Below are positions 24,391 to 36,209 of a stretch of DNA of 64,000 bases, one piece after another. Numbering within the stretch: position 1 is the stretch's first letter; each line of letters starts with the position of its first letter. The stretch lies in contig OY294054.1 in NCBI GenBank assembly GCA_958510825.1, forward strand, positions 13,839,390-13,903,389, read 5' to 3'. This DNA comes from Brachypterus glaber (Eukaryota; Arthropoda; Insecta; Coleoptera; Kateretidae). A model generated the notes under the pieces. The model was not told the DNA's origin. It was given only the letters and a program-made list of their open reading frames with translations, and ran no database searches. The position numbers and the translations under genes were made by a program.

Positions 24391-24561
24391 TAAAAAATTA
24401 TTGCAGTTTTTAGAAAATAAGACCTTCTGTCAAGTATTGGATATTTTAAATCCAAGTCCAAACCTGAGTTTTCAAGATATACTTACTTTACGAATACTTG
24501 GTGACATGTAACGTATGTAACAAAAATTAAGGTACAATTGTATAGGATAATAACTTACTAT

Positions 24562-24867
24562 CAGGACCGGCCTTTGCATTACGGCGCCCTGAGGCAAGTC
24601 TTGAACTTGGCGCCCCTAGAAAAAAAAAACACCCTAAAAAAAATCTTTGTCCCCGACGGTTTTAACCAAAACAAAATTGACGCCCAAAAAAATACCCTCA
24701 AGAAAAAAAGCTTTGTCCCTGACGGTTTCTACCAAAACTTGGCGCCCCTAGCAAAAAAAACACCCTCGAAAAAAGAAAGTTCAGGCTTAAAAAACACCCC
24801 TCGTCGGCGCCCCTCTAGGCTCGCGCCCTGAAGCAGGGTCACTTTATTTATACAAAGGCCAGCTCTG
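24562..24867. mobile_element. Possible hAT-like MITE with minisatellite core
   Basis: The left end CAGGACCGGCCTTTG and the inverse of the right end, CAGAGCTGGCCTTTG, match at 11 of 15 positions and look like hAT ends. The interior has iterated phrases GGCGCCCCTAG, A-run, ACACCCT, A-run, CTTTGTCCC(C/T)GACGGTTT. I cannot find a convincing 8-bp target duplication, so the call is tentative. The open frame across it is a by-product of the repeats. Confidence 0.4.
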
Positions 24868-25011
24868 CTGTAACTAGAGATCCCAAACTCAAAATTCGGA
24901 ATCCTGAAATTTCAAGATATCACGAAGTTTTAATCGTTTGAGAATCTCGGAAAATCATAAAAATTATCCAGAAAAATTCCGACAAATTTTCGGATAAAGT
25001 TAATTTAATTA

Positions 25012-25235
25012 TGGATGCATAGCGTAGTAGCTAGCGAGTGTACATAGCAAGCCTACTAGCTTAAGTTCGATTCTCACTGGCGCCGATTTGCCTTTTTCAG
25101 TTAATAATTAATTGAAATTTGGCGAAGGCGATAAGTGAAACGGACACTCCCTATAAACTTAGGAGATGCTTAATTAAGTAGAATAGTATGAGGTTAAAAA
25201 GTCCAAACATGTGATATGTAATGTAAACATTCACC
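25012..25235 (+). mobile_element. tRNA-derived SINE, copy 1
   Basis: The head reads GATGCATAGCGTAGTAGCTA, with an RNA polymerase III A-box-like part, and AGTTCGATTCTCACTGG as B box. It continues GCCGATTTGCCTTTTTCAGT, GAAATTTGGCGAAGGCGAT and GAAACGGACACTCCCTATAA, identical in order to 28282-28556, but lacks about 50 bp found there. Flanking sequence on both sides contains a related AAATTCGG-ATCCCGA phrase. Confidence 0.75.
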
Positions 25236-26884
25236 TAGGAAGTTTAACCACAAAATTCGGTATCCCGATATTTCGTGATATCTCGAAGATTTTTTCATTC
25301 GGGACTTTCGAAAAATCCCGAAATCCTGAAAGTGATCCCGAACAATACACCTTTTTGAGTGTGTAACTGTAATTCTAAACAGATGAATATATTGTCGGCG
25401 AAACCTCAACATATAAAAATGAGAAAAAATAAAAAATAATTAGCATTAACCAAAAACATGAGCAAAATAAAAAAATACACTCTATAGAAAAATATCGTTT
25501 AAAGTCGTACATTTGAATATTAAAAATTATGTATTATTTTTTTGTCAGTGAACCAAAATAGTTATCTTTACTGGTTTTCGATATATTTAAGCCGAAAAAG
25601 ATATTTTTCTACGACCTGATAGAAAAGTTAACATTTCTACAAAAACAAATGAAATTTTCACACTTCAAAATTACCTATTTCTTATTATTTTACTTTTCTA
25701 CTTGTTACCATCACAGCAAGCAAAAAAGTGATTTTTTTCGCGCGCACAGTGTATGCAACCGGCATGTGAATCGTAAAACAGCTGTCAGTTGTATGCGAAA
25801 AGATGTTGGTCAGCCATTTTTTTAATATGAAATTATTATTTATTTTGAATCAAATCTCAATTTCGTGTGCTATATATTTGTTGTTACGAAGTAATATGGA
25901 GAGTTACTGTGATTAGGATTTTACTTTTACGCCAACAGATTTGCAGAAATTGTACTTTGTAAGGTCACTTACTGTCTGAAATTTATTTATTTATTTATTT
26001 TAGATCGTAGAAAAAATGTTGTTTGTATTACGAACGCAAAATGACTGATTTCTGCTTGAGCGTGGAATTTGCTGATCGAGGCGTCTAACTGAGATCAGCA
26101 ATCACGCAAAAAATAACTATTACACTTAAAATTGCAAATAACTCCAATACAAAATGAAAAATACTCAATAGTAAATCTTTGAATAAAAATAAAAAAATCA
26201 ATTTTCTTAATTTAAACATCAGAAAAAAATTATTTTTATAAATATATAAATTATATATATTTATATATATTTATATACATATATATATATATATATTTAT
26301 TTAAAAAATAAACATTTTTAATATTTATTCATTAACAAAAGCAACTAACAAAAATTGTTTACAAAAAATCAGATTCGTAACTTTAAATTGCTTGCCCCGA
26401 TTTTTTTTTAGCGACTTTCCCTCACATACAACAAAAGTTACCGACATTTCAAATACTTATGTTCAACACAAAGGATGTGGGTGCAGTCACAGGGAATAAT
26501 GTAAAATATAGAACATAACTAACTAAAGCAAAAAATCTCAAAGGACTAATTAAAATAAATGCAAAAAGCATTTATTATTATTACTAAAAGGATGCATTTA
26601 TAAATTGGTAGTAGGTAATTAATAAAATAAATCTTTTTGAAATTTTACATTTAAGTTATAGGCCAGTCTACATATCAAAAATTGAAAAAAAAAATCGGTC
26701 CCTGAAAATTGTTACAAAAATTTACATTGACAAGTAGATTAACCCGTAAAAATTTCCCACCTGTATACAAGGTTATTCAGATATAGGGTTATTAAAAAAA
26801 AGCACATATAGGTCCATGTTAGAGTTGAATTTTCTCACACTAAAACAAAAAAATATAACATATTTTTTTCAAAAATTATACTAG

Positions 26885-28112
26885 GCACTCCCCATCTCAC
26901 TAAAAAATATTTGGTTAAAACAACGATTCATTTTTAACCAAGTTTTGGTAAGTGGCAAAATACCATTAGCTCTAAAAATGTCTGTGGTAACCCCTGTCTA
27001 CAAAGCGGGCGACAAATCGCAGACTACTAATTACAGACCTATATCTGTAATTAGTAACTTTGCGAAAATTCTTGAACTGTGTATAAAAAAACGCCTTGTT
27101 GAATTTTTAGAAAAAAATAAACTATTAAATAATTCTCAATATGGTTTCAGGAAAAATCGAAGCTGCGAAGATGCTCTCTTAAACTTTGTAGACGGGGTTA
27201 TTAGGGGCATAAATGACAATAAAAAATGCTTAGCTGTATTTCTTGACCTAGCCAAGGCATTTGATACTGTGGACCATAAGATTCTATTGAAAAGATTGGA
27301 GAGAATGGGTGTACGGGGACTTGCTCTGGCCATTTTCAAGGATTATCTTCTGGGTCGAACGCAAAGTGTCAAGATTGGCAACAAACTCAGTAACCCAATT
27401 ACTGTAACCAGGGGTGTACCTCAGGGGACAGTATTGGGCCCTATACTCTTTTTAATATATATTAATTCTATATATAATATTAAAATCAAAGGTAAAATTT
27501 TATCTTTTGCTGATGACAGCGCCTTGATATTTATGGGGGAGACCTGGGAGGAAGTACTTGGAATGGCTGAAGCGGGTATGAGCGAAATTAAGAACTGGCT
27601 GGACTATAGTCTTTTAAGTCTAAATGTTACAAAAACTAAATATATTGCTTTTTTCATTGACAACTACTGGTCAACCAAATTTTAATATTTTAAAAATTCA
27701 TAAACAAAATTGTAGTAAAAAAAATAGCTGTCATTGTGAAGTTGTTGATAAAGTAAATGATATTAAATATTTAGGTTTAATGCTTGACCAGCATCTTAGG
27801 TGGGACGTACATGTCAAATACGTTAATAATCGTCTCAAAAAACTCGTGCACCTATTTTATCAAATCCGAGATATCTTGAATATAAAACTATTAAATATGG
27901 TCTACAGTGCCTTGGCTGAGTCAATAATTAGGTATGGCATCTTATTGTGGGGTGGGCTATTTGAAAACAATCTATTGCAACTTAAAGTAACACAGAATAC
28001 TTTGTTAAAAATATTATTTAGAAAACCCTTTCTTTATCCTACAGAAAAACTCTATAAAGATTTAGATATTTTACATTTTAAACAATTATATACTTACCAA
28101 GTTTCTATTTGA
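26885..28112 (+). pseudogene. Reverse transcriptase of CR1/Daphne-like LINE, frameshifted
   Basis: The enzyme copies LINE RNA at a nicked target. Domains run from SVVTPVYKAGDKSQ, YRPISVIS and QYGFRKNRSCEDAL (fingers), through FLDLAKAFDTVDHK (motif A), GVPQGTVLGPILF (motif B) and SFADDSALI (motif C with catalytic Asp pair), to the DIKYLGLMLDQHLRW thumb. The frame shifts by +1 at a T-run near 27650, between KYIAF and the continuation SLTTTGQPNF. The frame is open from 26885 but no ATG is evident; sequence before that has a stop. The clade call is by resemblance only. Confidence 0.8.
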
Positions 28113-28165
28113 TGTATATTTTGAAATAAATTGAATTGAATTGAATTGAATTGAATTGATTTATT
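26885..28165 (+). mobile_element. Truncated non-LTR retrotransposon with (TTGAA)n tail
   Basis: The piece contains a reverse transcriptase frame and ends in a pentanucleotide tail TTGAATTGAATTGAA at 28128-28158, as usual for poly(A)-less non-LTR elements. The endonuclease part is missing at the 5' side. The protein also stops much sooner after the YLG region than in relatives, so an internal deletion before the tail is likely. Confidence 0.8.
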
Positions 28166-28281
28166 TATCCATGATTGTACATTTAGGTATCCAAAAAAAA
28201 TACTAAATTTTTATGATATTAGATTTTTTAGTCCTCACATCAACATTTATTTGACTTCTTATTCAAGCCAAACCAAATTTA

Positions 28282-28556
28282 TGGGAGGCATAGCGTACTG
28301 GCTAGCGCGTGTACATAGTAAGCCTACTAGCTTGAGTTCGATTCTTACTGATGCCGATTTGCCTTTCTTAGTTAACTAATAAATGAAATTTGGCGAAGGC
28401 GATGTGAAACGGACACTCCCTATAAACTGGTTCGAAAGTCGTTATAAGCCGGTGGTTCCCTCTACTACTAGCCCACACAAGTCCTGGACTTAGGGGATGC
28501 TTAACTAAGTAGAATAGTTCGAGGTTAAACAAACATGTAATGTAGTGTAATGTATT
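28282..28556 (+). mobile_element. tRNA-derived SINE, copy 2 (longer)
   Basis: The tRNA-like head GGGAGGCATAGCGTACTGGC contains an A-box-like segment, and GAGTTCGATTCTTACTG supplies the B box about 50 bp later. The body has GCCGATTTGCC, AAATTTGGCGAAGGCGATG, AAACGGACACTCCCTATAAA, GGTTCGAAAGTCGTTATAAG and a tail rich in GTAATGTA. It lies 120 bp after the LINE tail at 28158. It belongs to the same family as 25012-25235. Confidence 0.8.
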
Positions 28557-30867
28557 ACAAGTACCGTTAATTACAACCTATTACAATACATTTTTACAAA
28601 CAAAAACCTTTATACCGTGATTTTGTCAAAATTCAGCGTGTGATTGTCATTTAAATGAGTTAAAAGGTGTTGATTATTAGTTTTGATTTGTTCGAGGATA
28701 CGATATGAGTTGAATCTTAAAGTGAAAATATTTTTTTTGCATTTATTTAAAAAAAATTAAAATATATGGAGTCTCATCAGCTCTAAAATCACAAAAAGTA
28801 AATTATTTTTTAACAGTAGTAAATTTGGCAACCTGAAAAGAGACTCGTTTTAAGCGAGACAGAAAATCTGGAAGGGAGATAGAAAAGCAAGGTAACACCA
28901 CAACCTATTGAGTAAGCTCGGATAAGGTTTTTTTTTAGATTAAATTTTTGTTTTTTTTTTAATTCTTTTTAATTTTTGGAGCCTTCAGGAGTTCCTGTTT
29001 TTTTAGTGACCCTATTTCTGGATAACCTTGTATGAAGAAAACTTTTTTAAGCAATAATTACCAAAAGTTTAACGTTGACTAAATTCGTGTAAAGTCACAT
29101 TTAGTAATCAAACAAAATCATAGAAAAGCCCTATTTTTTTTAAGCGTCAGTTTAAAGTATTTATTTAAGTAAATGTCATGCTAGTTTATTTTTATAAACA
29201 TTTTAAGAAACAGCATTCCTGTTAATATTTTACTTTATTATCTTAAAAAAAATCCCCCAGTGCTACGCATTTTGGGATATAATACATCATTATATAATTT
29301 CTCACCACACTGACTCGCATAATCATCGAACATAACATACAACGATGCCGTGATTGGCTTGATGTGCTGTAATAAGTCCTATTTATGTGAGCATGTAGAC
29401 TGCGCCTTAAATAACCAATAAGAATTGGAGCAGAGATTTTTATTTTTTGCAGTAAAATTATGAAGGAAAGAAGTGCCTAAACATGAATGTATTTAATTTT
29501 TTAGAAAAATGTTCTTTTTTACCAGATTTACACTAAAATCTTTTTAGTAAAAAGACACTTATTCTATTATATTTTATTTCTAAATCTTGTTTTAATAATT
29601 TTGAAAAATGTCAACTGAGTTATTTATATGGGATATCCCATATGATATCATACATAAGATACGTACCGAACTTAGGGAGAAGAGGGGGTTAATGCTTAGA
29701 TTTGGCATTACGTTACAAGGGGCAGGGAAACTGATGTGGCGTTTTATTAATAAAACAAAAATAAAAACGATTTGTTTTTTCACAAAAAAAAAAATTAGGA
29801 GTGTCTAGCCTGCCAGCGTTATATATTTATAGAGAGGCGAGTAAGTCTCAGCCTTACAAAGAGGTGTCCGAGTTGCACAACTTTGCGTTACGTAAGTTAA
29901 TTTTGACAAAAAAAAAATGAAAAAACGAACTTTAATTTAAAAGTCCAATTTATTACTTGCACCAAAGCTGGTTTATCTTTAAACATTGATTAAATTGACG
30001 CCGGACCAATCCCAATGCATAATTTTTAACGTAAACTCAGTTAAGTCGAGATAATTCAAGTTCAAACGATGGTGCAAGTAATCCTAGGGTTTGGATTTAA
30101 AATCTCATTATACATTAGATAAATATGTAACAGAACTTTAAAAGTAAAATGAACATTTTAAAATCAGTTGAACCTAAACATGATATGCCGTAATCGAACC
30201 AAAATATTTACAGTTTTTTTTACCATAACTGCTCTAGCGTCCATAGTAAAATCGAGATATTTATATGGGTAAAACTCCTAATCAGTGCCAACATCTCCAA
30301 ACATTTTTGGCGAAATAAAAAAATATTGTTTTTTTAAATTTTTCGACAACTTGGTCTGGCCTATTACAGTGAACGTGTGACTGTCCTTTAGCGGTCTCTG
30401 GTGGCGAAATGACGAACCTTCAAAACGTTTTTGGGATCGTTATTCTTTGAACCGCGCGAAATCAGCAATTTAAACCTTTGTTTAAACCAGCTATACTACG
30501 TTTAGGCTAAAAGAGATGAAACGTAATTAATAGTTAGGATAGTAGGTAGGTTAACCTAGAAAGAATTCATGTATGGATTTTTTTTTTTGACGAGCGAGAC
30601 AAGATCTCGACAAAAAAACATAAATTTTGTGAAATCGATCCGTCAGTTTAAAAAAAATGTCTAAACATTTAAAGTTTGACAGAAAACTAGCTTTTTCCGA
30701 AGTTTTTTTTCGAAAAAAAAAGCCTTTCAATAAAAAATATAGGTAAGTTAATTTTCTATACGGTGCTTTTTTGGGGGTATTTTTTGTTTTTTTTTTTCGA
30801 AACCCTGAAATTCCTTTACCATTCGATAGTACCGTCCATTTATATGATTTTCAGCGAAAATTAAAAA

Positions 30868-30903
30868 AATCTATCTATTTATTTATTTATTTATTTATTT
30901 ATG
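30868..30903. repeat. (TTTA)n microsatellite
   Basis: An uninterrupted tetranucleotide run of about eight units. Confidence 0.9.
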
Positions 30904-31292
30904 TACAATTTACTACAGAGTCATGAAGAGCCCCAAATAAGCTCTTGGCCTGTGCTAGGGGCTCTCCATTAATTTTGTTATAAATATTCCAAATCGTATG
31001 TGTCCAGAAAAAATAAAAAACTTGTTTAGTTTTTATGAATAAGGTATCCAGAGATGCGTATTGGTTCCATGAATAACAGTTATTATAGTTATAGCTGTTT
31101 TTGTACATGTTTCGACTATATTAGCTGTATTCATCAGCCTAAAATAAAACCTTTTATTTAACAAAAAAAATACGTTTAGAAAGTTTAAAATAAATCATTT
31201 AATTAAAAAAACAGCCGACTGATAAACTTAAAAGTATGAAACAAGAATAATGTTAAATAAAATTATATAATTACCGTCGCAGTCGGGGGCAA

Positions 31293-32559
31293 CATTGTTA
31301 ACGCAATGCTCAGACTGCGCCACTTTCCAAAGCCCTGGAAAAACGCAGACGTAATAGTTATCAAAAAACCCGGACAAAATCCAACTTTTGCTGAAAGCTA
31401 CCGCCCCATAAGCCTCCTTTCCTCCCTAGGCAAAATAGCCGAGAAAGTCATACTAACCAGACTTCAAACTCTAGTTGAAGAACTAAATCTCCTTCCAAAT
31501 GAGCAATTCGGCTTCCGAAGCAGACACTCCACAGTCCACCAGGTAGCTCGCCTGGTAGACTCTGTAACGGACGGACTAAATAGGCGCGAAGCCGCGGGAC
31601 TGATCCTCCTGGACATCGCAAAAGCCTTCGATAAGGTTTGGCACAAAGGTCTTGTAGCCAAACTCCACTTTCTCGGCCTCCCCCCAGGCATCACCAAACT
31701 CATAGCCTCCTTCCTCAAAGGCAGAGATTTTCAGATAAAAATAGGCGACTGTAAGTCCAACACCCGCCGCATCAGAGCTGGCGTGCCACAAGGTTCCCCA
31801 CTATCCCCCCTTCTGTACAACCTCTTTACGGCAGATATTCCAAAAACACAGGGCACTGAACTAGCCCTGTTCGCCGATGACACCGGCATCCTAGCAAAAG
31901 CCAGAAACCCCCAGCGCATCCATATCGCCCTCCAGCGCCAAATGGATGCCCTAATCAAATGGTTCTCCAAATGGAAAATCAAAGTAAACGCCAATAAAAC
32001 CAAAGGCATCCTAATCTCTAGGATTAGAAGAGGCCCACCCCAACCCATTCAGATAAATGGCCACCCCATTAACTGGGAAAACCATGCCAAATACCTCGGC
32101 ATTACAATCTCCAAAAACTTGACGTGGGATCAGCACGTCAAAAACACCCTCCAAATAGCAAATTGCCGCCTCTCCAAACTCTATCCCTTAATAGGCAGAA
32201 AGAGTCCCCTATCCATTAAAAACAAACTTCTTCTCTACAACCAAACCCTAAAGCCGGTACTTCTTTACGGAGCCCCAGCCTGGAATAAAATCACCCTTAA
32301 CAAAACGCTCTCAGCAAAACTTCAGGCCTTCCAAAACAAGGCACTCAGAATATGCCTCGATGCCCCCTGGTTCATGAGGAACAACCAGATACACAGAGAT
32401 CTCGAAATGCCCCTCCTAAAAACGGAAATCATCCGCTACAGCACGTCTTTTATACAAGACAATTTAGATCACCCAAACCCCCTCATTTCAAACTTTCTAG
32501 ATTACGATCATGAAATACACAACACTCACAAAAAGATCAAGAACGTCCTCAACCAGTAA
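31293..32559 (+). pseudogene. Jockey-clade reverse transcriptase, C-terminal part, open frame
   Basis: This is a reverse transcriptase of a jockey-type LINE. The frame is open from the insertion junction. From the first Met (31306) it has 417 residues: YRPISLLSSLGKIAEK near 34-49, LDIAKAFDKVWH with Asp103 (motif A), AGVPQGSPLSPLLY from 158 (motif B), LFADDTGIL with Asp191-Asp192 (motif C), AKYLGITISKNLTWDQHV (thumb) and a C-terminal region ending KKIKNVLNQ. There are no stops or frameshifts. ORF1, the endonuclease and the start of RT are absent because of 5' truncation, so it is dead on arrival. Codon use is GC-rich, unlike host DNA nearby. Confidence 0.9.
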
Positions 32560-32576
32560 TGGTACCCACTAATACA

Positions 32577-32785
32577 GGACAGATGCATTCCCAGCATCAG
32601 TGAGATAGTCTCACTCCTCCCGCACATCCCTCCTCTCCCTATCACATCCCTCCACATCCCCCTCCCACCCACTCCACAGCGCCAAATTATGACAGATGCA
32701 ACTCGCATCAGTGAGCAGAGACTCACTCCCCCCAAATTATGACAGATGCAACTCGCATCAGTGAGCATAGACTCACTGCCCCAAC
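32577..32785 (+). repeat. Minisatellite in the jockey 3' UTR, 50-bp unit
   Basis: GACAGATGCAACTCGCATCA, GTGAGCA(G/T)AGACTCACT occurs at 32691 and 32741, exactly 50 bp apart. An older, diverged unit (GACAGATGCATTCCCAGCAT...) lies at 32578. Each unit contains the small palindrome AGTGAG...CTCACT. Confidence 0.85.
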
Positions 32786-33530
32786 TTTCAATTCAGATTA
32801 AATATTTTTTTTAGATAAATGAGCCATAGGCTGCGCCTGTCTCTTAAAGACCCAAACAAACTATTGATGATGAGTCGGGGGCAAATCCTAAATATCATAA
32901 AAATGTAACAAATCTTTAAACTTAATTTGAATATACAAATGTTTTAATAATATAAAGGCAGAATAGGCCTTCGACTGCGATGGTTACTATATAATTTTAT
33001 TTAACATAATTCTTGTTTCATACTTTTTAGTTTATCAGTCAGGTGTTTTTTATTTTTAATTAAATGATTTATTGCCTTAAATGGTTCTTAGGTCTTATAG
33101 AATCAATTTATTAAAAAAAATGGGTTAAAGTCGAAAGAAATCTTCCTTCTACCGCACCGTGTAGGGCTCTAGGACAGTTGAATTACTGGCTAAGAAAAAA
33201 ACAAAATGAACTTAAATTATAGAAACTCACCTATATTTTTTATTTGAAACTATTTTTTTAATTAAAATGGAGATATTTTGAAAAAACAAACTCGAAAAGA
33301 AGCTAGTTTGGTCAAAATTCGAATTTTTTACATTTTTTCACGGGATTGATTTCAAAGTCCCAAAATTAACATATTTTTGAGGTCCGCAACTTGAGAAGAC
33401 CTTGTCCTACCATATTTATTAAGAAAAAAAAACTTACCTGATTTTTTTAGGAGGTTCTAACCTAAATATCGACTGGGCTAATATGTTTAGAAAAATATGT
33501 AAATACTGCTATAAAGATTAATTAACAATT

Positions 33531-33560
33531 TTAATTAATTAATTAATTAATTAATTAATT
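33531..33560. repeat. (TTAA)n microsatellite
   Basis: Seven to eight uninterrupted TTAA units. Confidence 0.9.
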
Positions 33561-34827
33561 CAGGTGCACACAGTAAAAAGTAAGCACAAATTCACCTTGT
33601 GGTTAAACAAGTATCTAAAATATGTATGCTTCGCATTTTATTGTATACATTGTTTTTTACTTTTTAGTAAAATTTTAAACTACACCGTAAAAAAATGTCA
33701 AATAATTTTAAAATACCTTAGTTTACTAAGTAATTTTACTATACTTGACTAAGTTTATTTCATTAATTTGTGTAAATGTGCGTAAATAAATTTGTTTTAT
33801 TGTAAAATAATATAAAGAATGGTAAATTTTGTGAAGCGCTGTAAATTAATTTAAAAAACACAAAATTATTTAAAACTACATAGATTTATATTGATTTACA
33901 CCTATAATCAATTACGGACTATGTAATTTTACAGAAAGTTATATATAGGCTCATGGTATCTTACGTCGTAACGGAAAATGTTTCGAATCGGCCTTTTGGA
34001 AACTAGCTGCCATTTTTTTTACAGTGTACTTTAAACATTTTTTCAGTGCAGTGTTATGTAATTAGAAAAAAAAATTATAAAGCATATTTGAATTTTTTCC
34101 TTATTTTTTAAAAATATTAAAACAAGACTTTTCAGAAAATGAAGGAAAACTTCATACATAAGTAATTAATTCATTTTGAAAATTTTTAAACCTAAAAAAT
34201 AAATTGTGCTTCTAAAATCAATTATGATTTTAATAAATAATAACTTTCAATTATGAATGAATTATTAAAAATTTAAAATAATCAAAATAAACTTGGTAGT
34301 AAACTATTTATAAAATTTAAAATAATAAAATTTTAAATAATAATTTATTTATGATCATTATAAATTTAAATATTACTTATTTGATAAAATGCATAAAATT
34401 TTAAATTGAACAAATCTAAAAATTAAAAAACCAATACATTTTACACTTTAGTAGTGTGAATTAAATTTTTTTGTAGAAATCAAGTTTTGTTACATACAAG
34501 TTTTTAGTTTTTACATTTAGTTAGTAAAAGTAGGTATTATTTCATGTAAGGCAACCCGGGGCAGAACGGTCCACATTTATTTAATTTCTAGGTTATGTAT
34601 GATAACAGTGTGATAACTGCTAATGTTGTTTGATTTTTTTTAAGAAATTTTTACGAAAATTACCATTTTCAATCGTATAAGCCCTAAAAATGTTTAGAAA
34701 ATTTAAAAGTGTATTTTTAAATAGAGAATTGTATGAGATTTGAAATGATGTGCACATTTTAAAAGTTATAAATATGAAATATATTACAAAAAAAAATTAA
34801 GTTGTCCTATTTACGTTTTCCAAATTT

Positions 34828-35032
34828 AAAGGGTAGTAGTGGACGGTAACAGAACACTCCTGTTAGTTTTTCACCGGGTGATTTGCGTAAGGGGTGTCCG
34901 CTGTCTTGAATTTTAGGGGTGAGTGCGGTTATCTCGCTAAATATGCATCTTACGATAAAAATGCATATTACCAATTTTGCTAAGGAAAAAATTTATAATG
35001 TTACTATCCACTACTATTTATTATTTGACTGG
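34828..35032. mobile_element. Short copy of the CCAGTCAAATAA foldback family
   Basis: It matches the left arm of 35414-36209 from AAAGGGTAGTAGTGGA through TTTTTCACCGGGTGATTTGC and GCGGTTATCTCGCTAAATAT, then ends TTATTTGACTGG, the family terminus. The right arm and centre are deleted. Confidence 0.7.
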
Positions 35033-35413
35033 ACCATTTCTCTTTACTAACCTTCTGTAGTAATTTCCCCCAAAGTCACAGGTTAAGTGGGACATTTTAC
35101 TTTAAATTTTTAGAGTTTTTGTTTTTAACTTTTAGATTTTTTTTTTCAATTATCATATATATTTTTTAAATTTTTAGATTTTTTTTTTCAGTTTAGGTAT
35201 TTTTTTGATGTTAGGGGGCGAGGTTCAAGTTATTTCCGGGTCTTGGGGGGTACTCCAAGGTACATATCAAATATCTATTCTGGAAGTGGGTAAATAAAGC
35301 CGGACATTCATACATATATACGTACATACACAGGTTTTTTCTCTATTGTATTATAGATTAGGATAATTAGGGATATTTTTATATTTCATAGAATGGAACA
35401 TAAGTTATATAGT

Positions 35414-36209
35414 CCAGTCAAATAACGAGAAATTCCCGTGTTAAATTGCATTAAATGTACACGGGCTGATATTTTAAAGGGTAGTAGTGGATAGTAACAG
35501 AATACTCCTGGTAGTTTTTCACCGGGTGATTTGCGTAAGGGGTGTCCGCTATCTTGATTTTTAGGGGTGTGTGCGGTTATCTCGCTAAATATGCATCTTA
35601 CGATAAAAATGTATATAACCAATTTTCTAAAGGAAAACATTTTCAACAATTTTGTTTAAATCATTTTTTTAATATATTAATCACAATCGAGTTATACATA
35701 TTCAAAAATGGCCATGTTGCATGTATGAATTTTCACAAGTATTTTGTTACGGTTACCGTGGGTGCCGAAAGTCGAGTTGCGCCCTCTGTAACCGTACTGA
35801 AGTACCTATGAAAATTTTAAATATATGACACTTATAGAGAATGTCAAGAGCTACAAGTTTTCTCATAACCACTTTTATCGTCCGAGTAATAATTTGGCTG
35901 AAAAATGGAAAAAAAAAATTCACCTCCAATATCGCTATTTTTAAATTAACTCAATTGTTATTAATATATTAAAAAAATGATCCAAACAAAAATTGTTGTA
36001 AATTTTATCCTTAAAAAAAATTGGTTATATGCATTTTTATCGTTAGATGCATATTAAGCAACTCACCCCTAAAATTCAAGATAACGGACAACCCTTAAGC
36101 AAATCACCCGGTGAAAAACTAACAGGAGTGTGTCGTTACCATACACTACTACCCTTTAAAATATCAGCCCGTGTACATTTATTGCAATTTACATTTATTA
36201 TTTGACTGG
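35414..36209. mobile_element. Foldback element just upstream of apolpp, CCAGTCAAATAA ends
   Basis: The ends CCAGTCAAATAA and TTATTTGACTGG are inverted, and the arms stay inverted for about 230 bp: TACACGGGCTGATATTTTAA, TTTTTCACCGGGTGATTTGC, ATGCATCTTACGATAAAAAT. The centre contains GTTACGGTTACCGTGGGTGC. No transposase is seen. Its right end is 276 bp before the apolpp start codon. Related copies are at 34828-35032 and 47039-47520. Confidence 0.8.

Larger units (their letters stand above)
31281..32884 (+). mobile_element. 5'-truncated jockey-clade LINE with 12-bp target-site duplication
   Basis: The insert 31293-32872 is flanked by perfect 12-bp direct repeats AGTCGGGGGCAA (31281-31292 and 32873-32884). 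It begins inside the reverse transcriptase, the usual result of incomplete target-primed reverse transcription, and ends with a TTGATGATG tail. GC content near half, against about a quarter around it, makes it stand out. Undamaged frame and perfect TSD argue for a recent insertion. Confidence 0.92.
31186..33078. mobile_element. Palindromic MITE split by a jockey insertion
   Basis: The left arm (31186-31286) reads AATAAATCATTTAATTAA, GACTGATAAACTTAAAAGTA, TGAAACAAGAAT, AATTATATAATTACCGTCGC. The right arm (32971-33078) is its inverse: CGACTGCGATGGTTACTATA, ATTCTTGTTTCA, TACTTTTTAGTTTATCAGTC, TTAATTAAATGATTTATT. Without the jockey insert the element would be about 300 bp with arms near 100 bp. 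Confidence 0.75.

Noticed and set aside
24538..24831. 97-codon Lys-rich frame
   Set aside because: It is a by-product of A-runs and GGCGCCCC repeats in a possible MITE.
31103..31140. Hammerhead-like CTGATGA ... GTCGAAACATGTA on the minus strand
   Set aside because: The conserved boxes and palindromic ACATGT are present, but I cannot build a convincing stem II between them, so it is not listed as a ribozyme.
31464..32048. Minus-strand frames over the jockey RT
   Set aside because: They are antisense shadows of the GC-rich RT frame.
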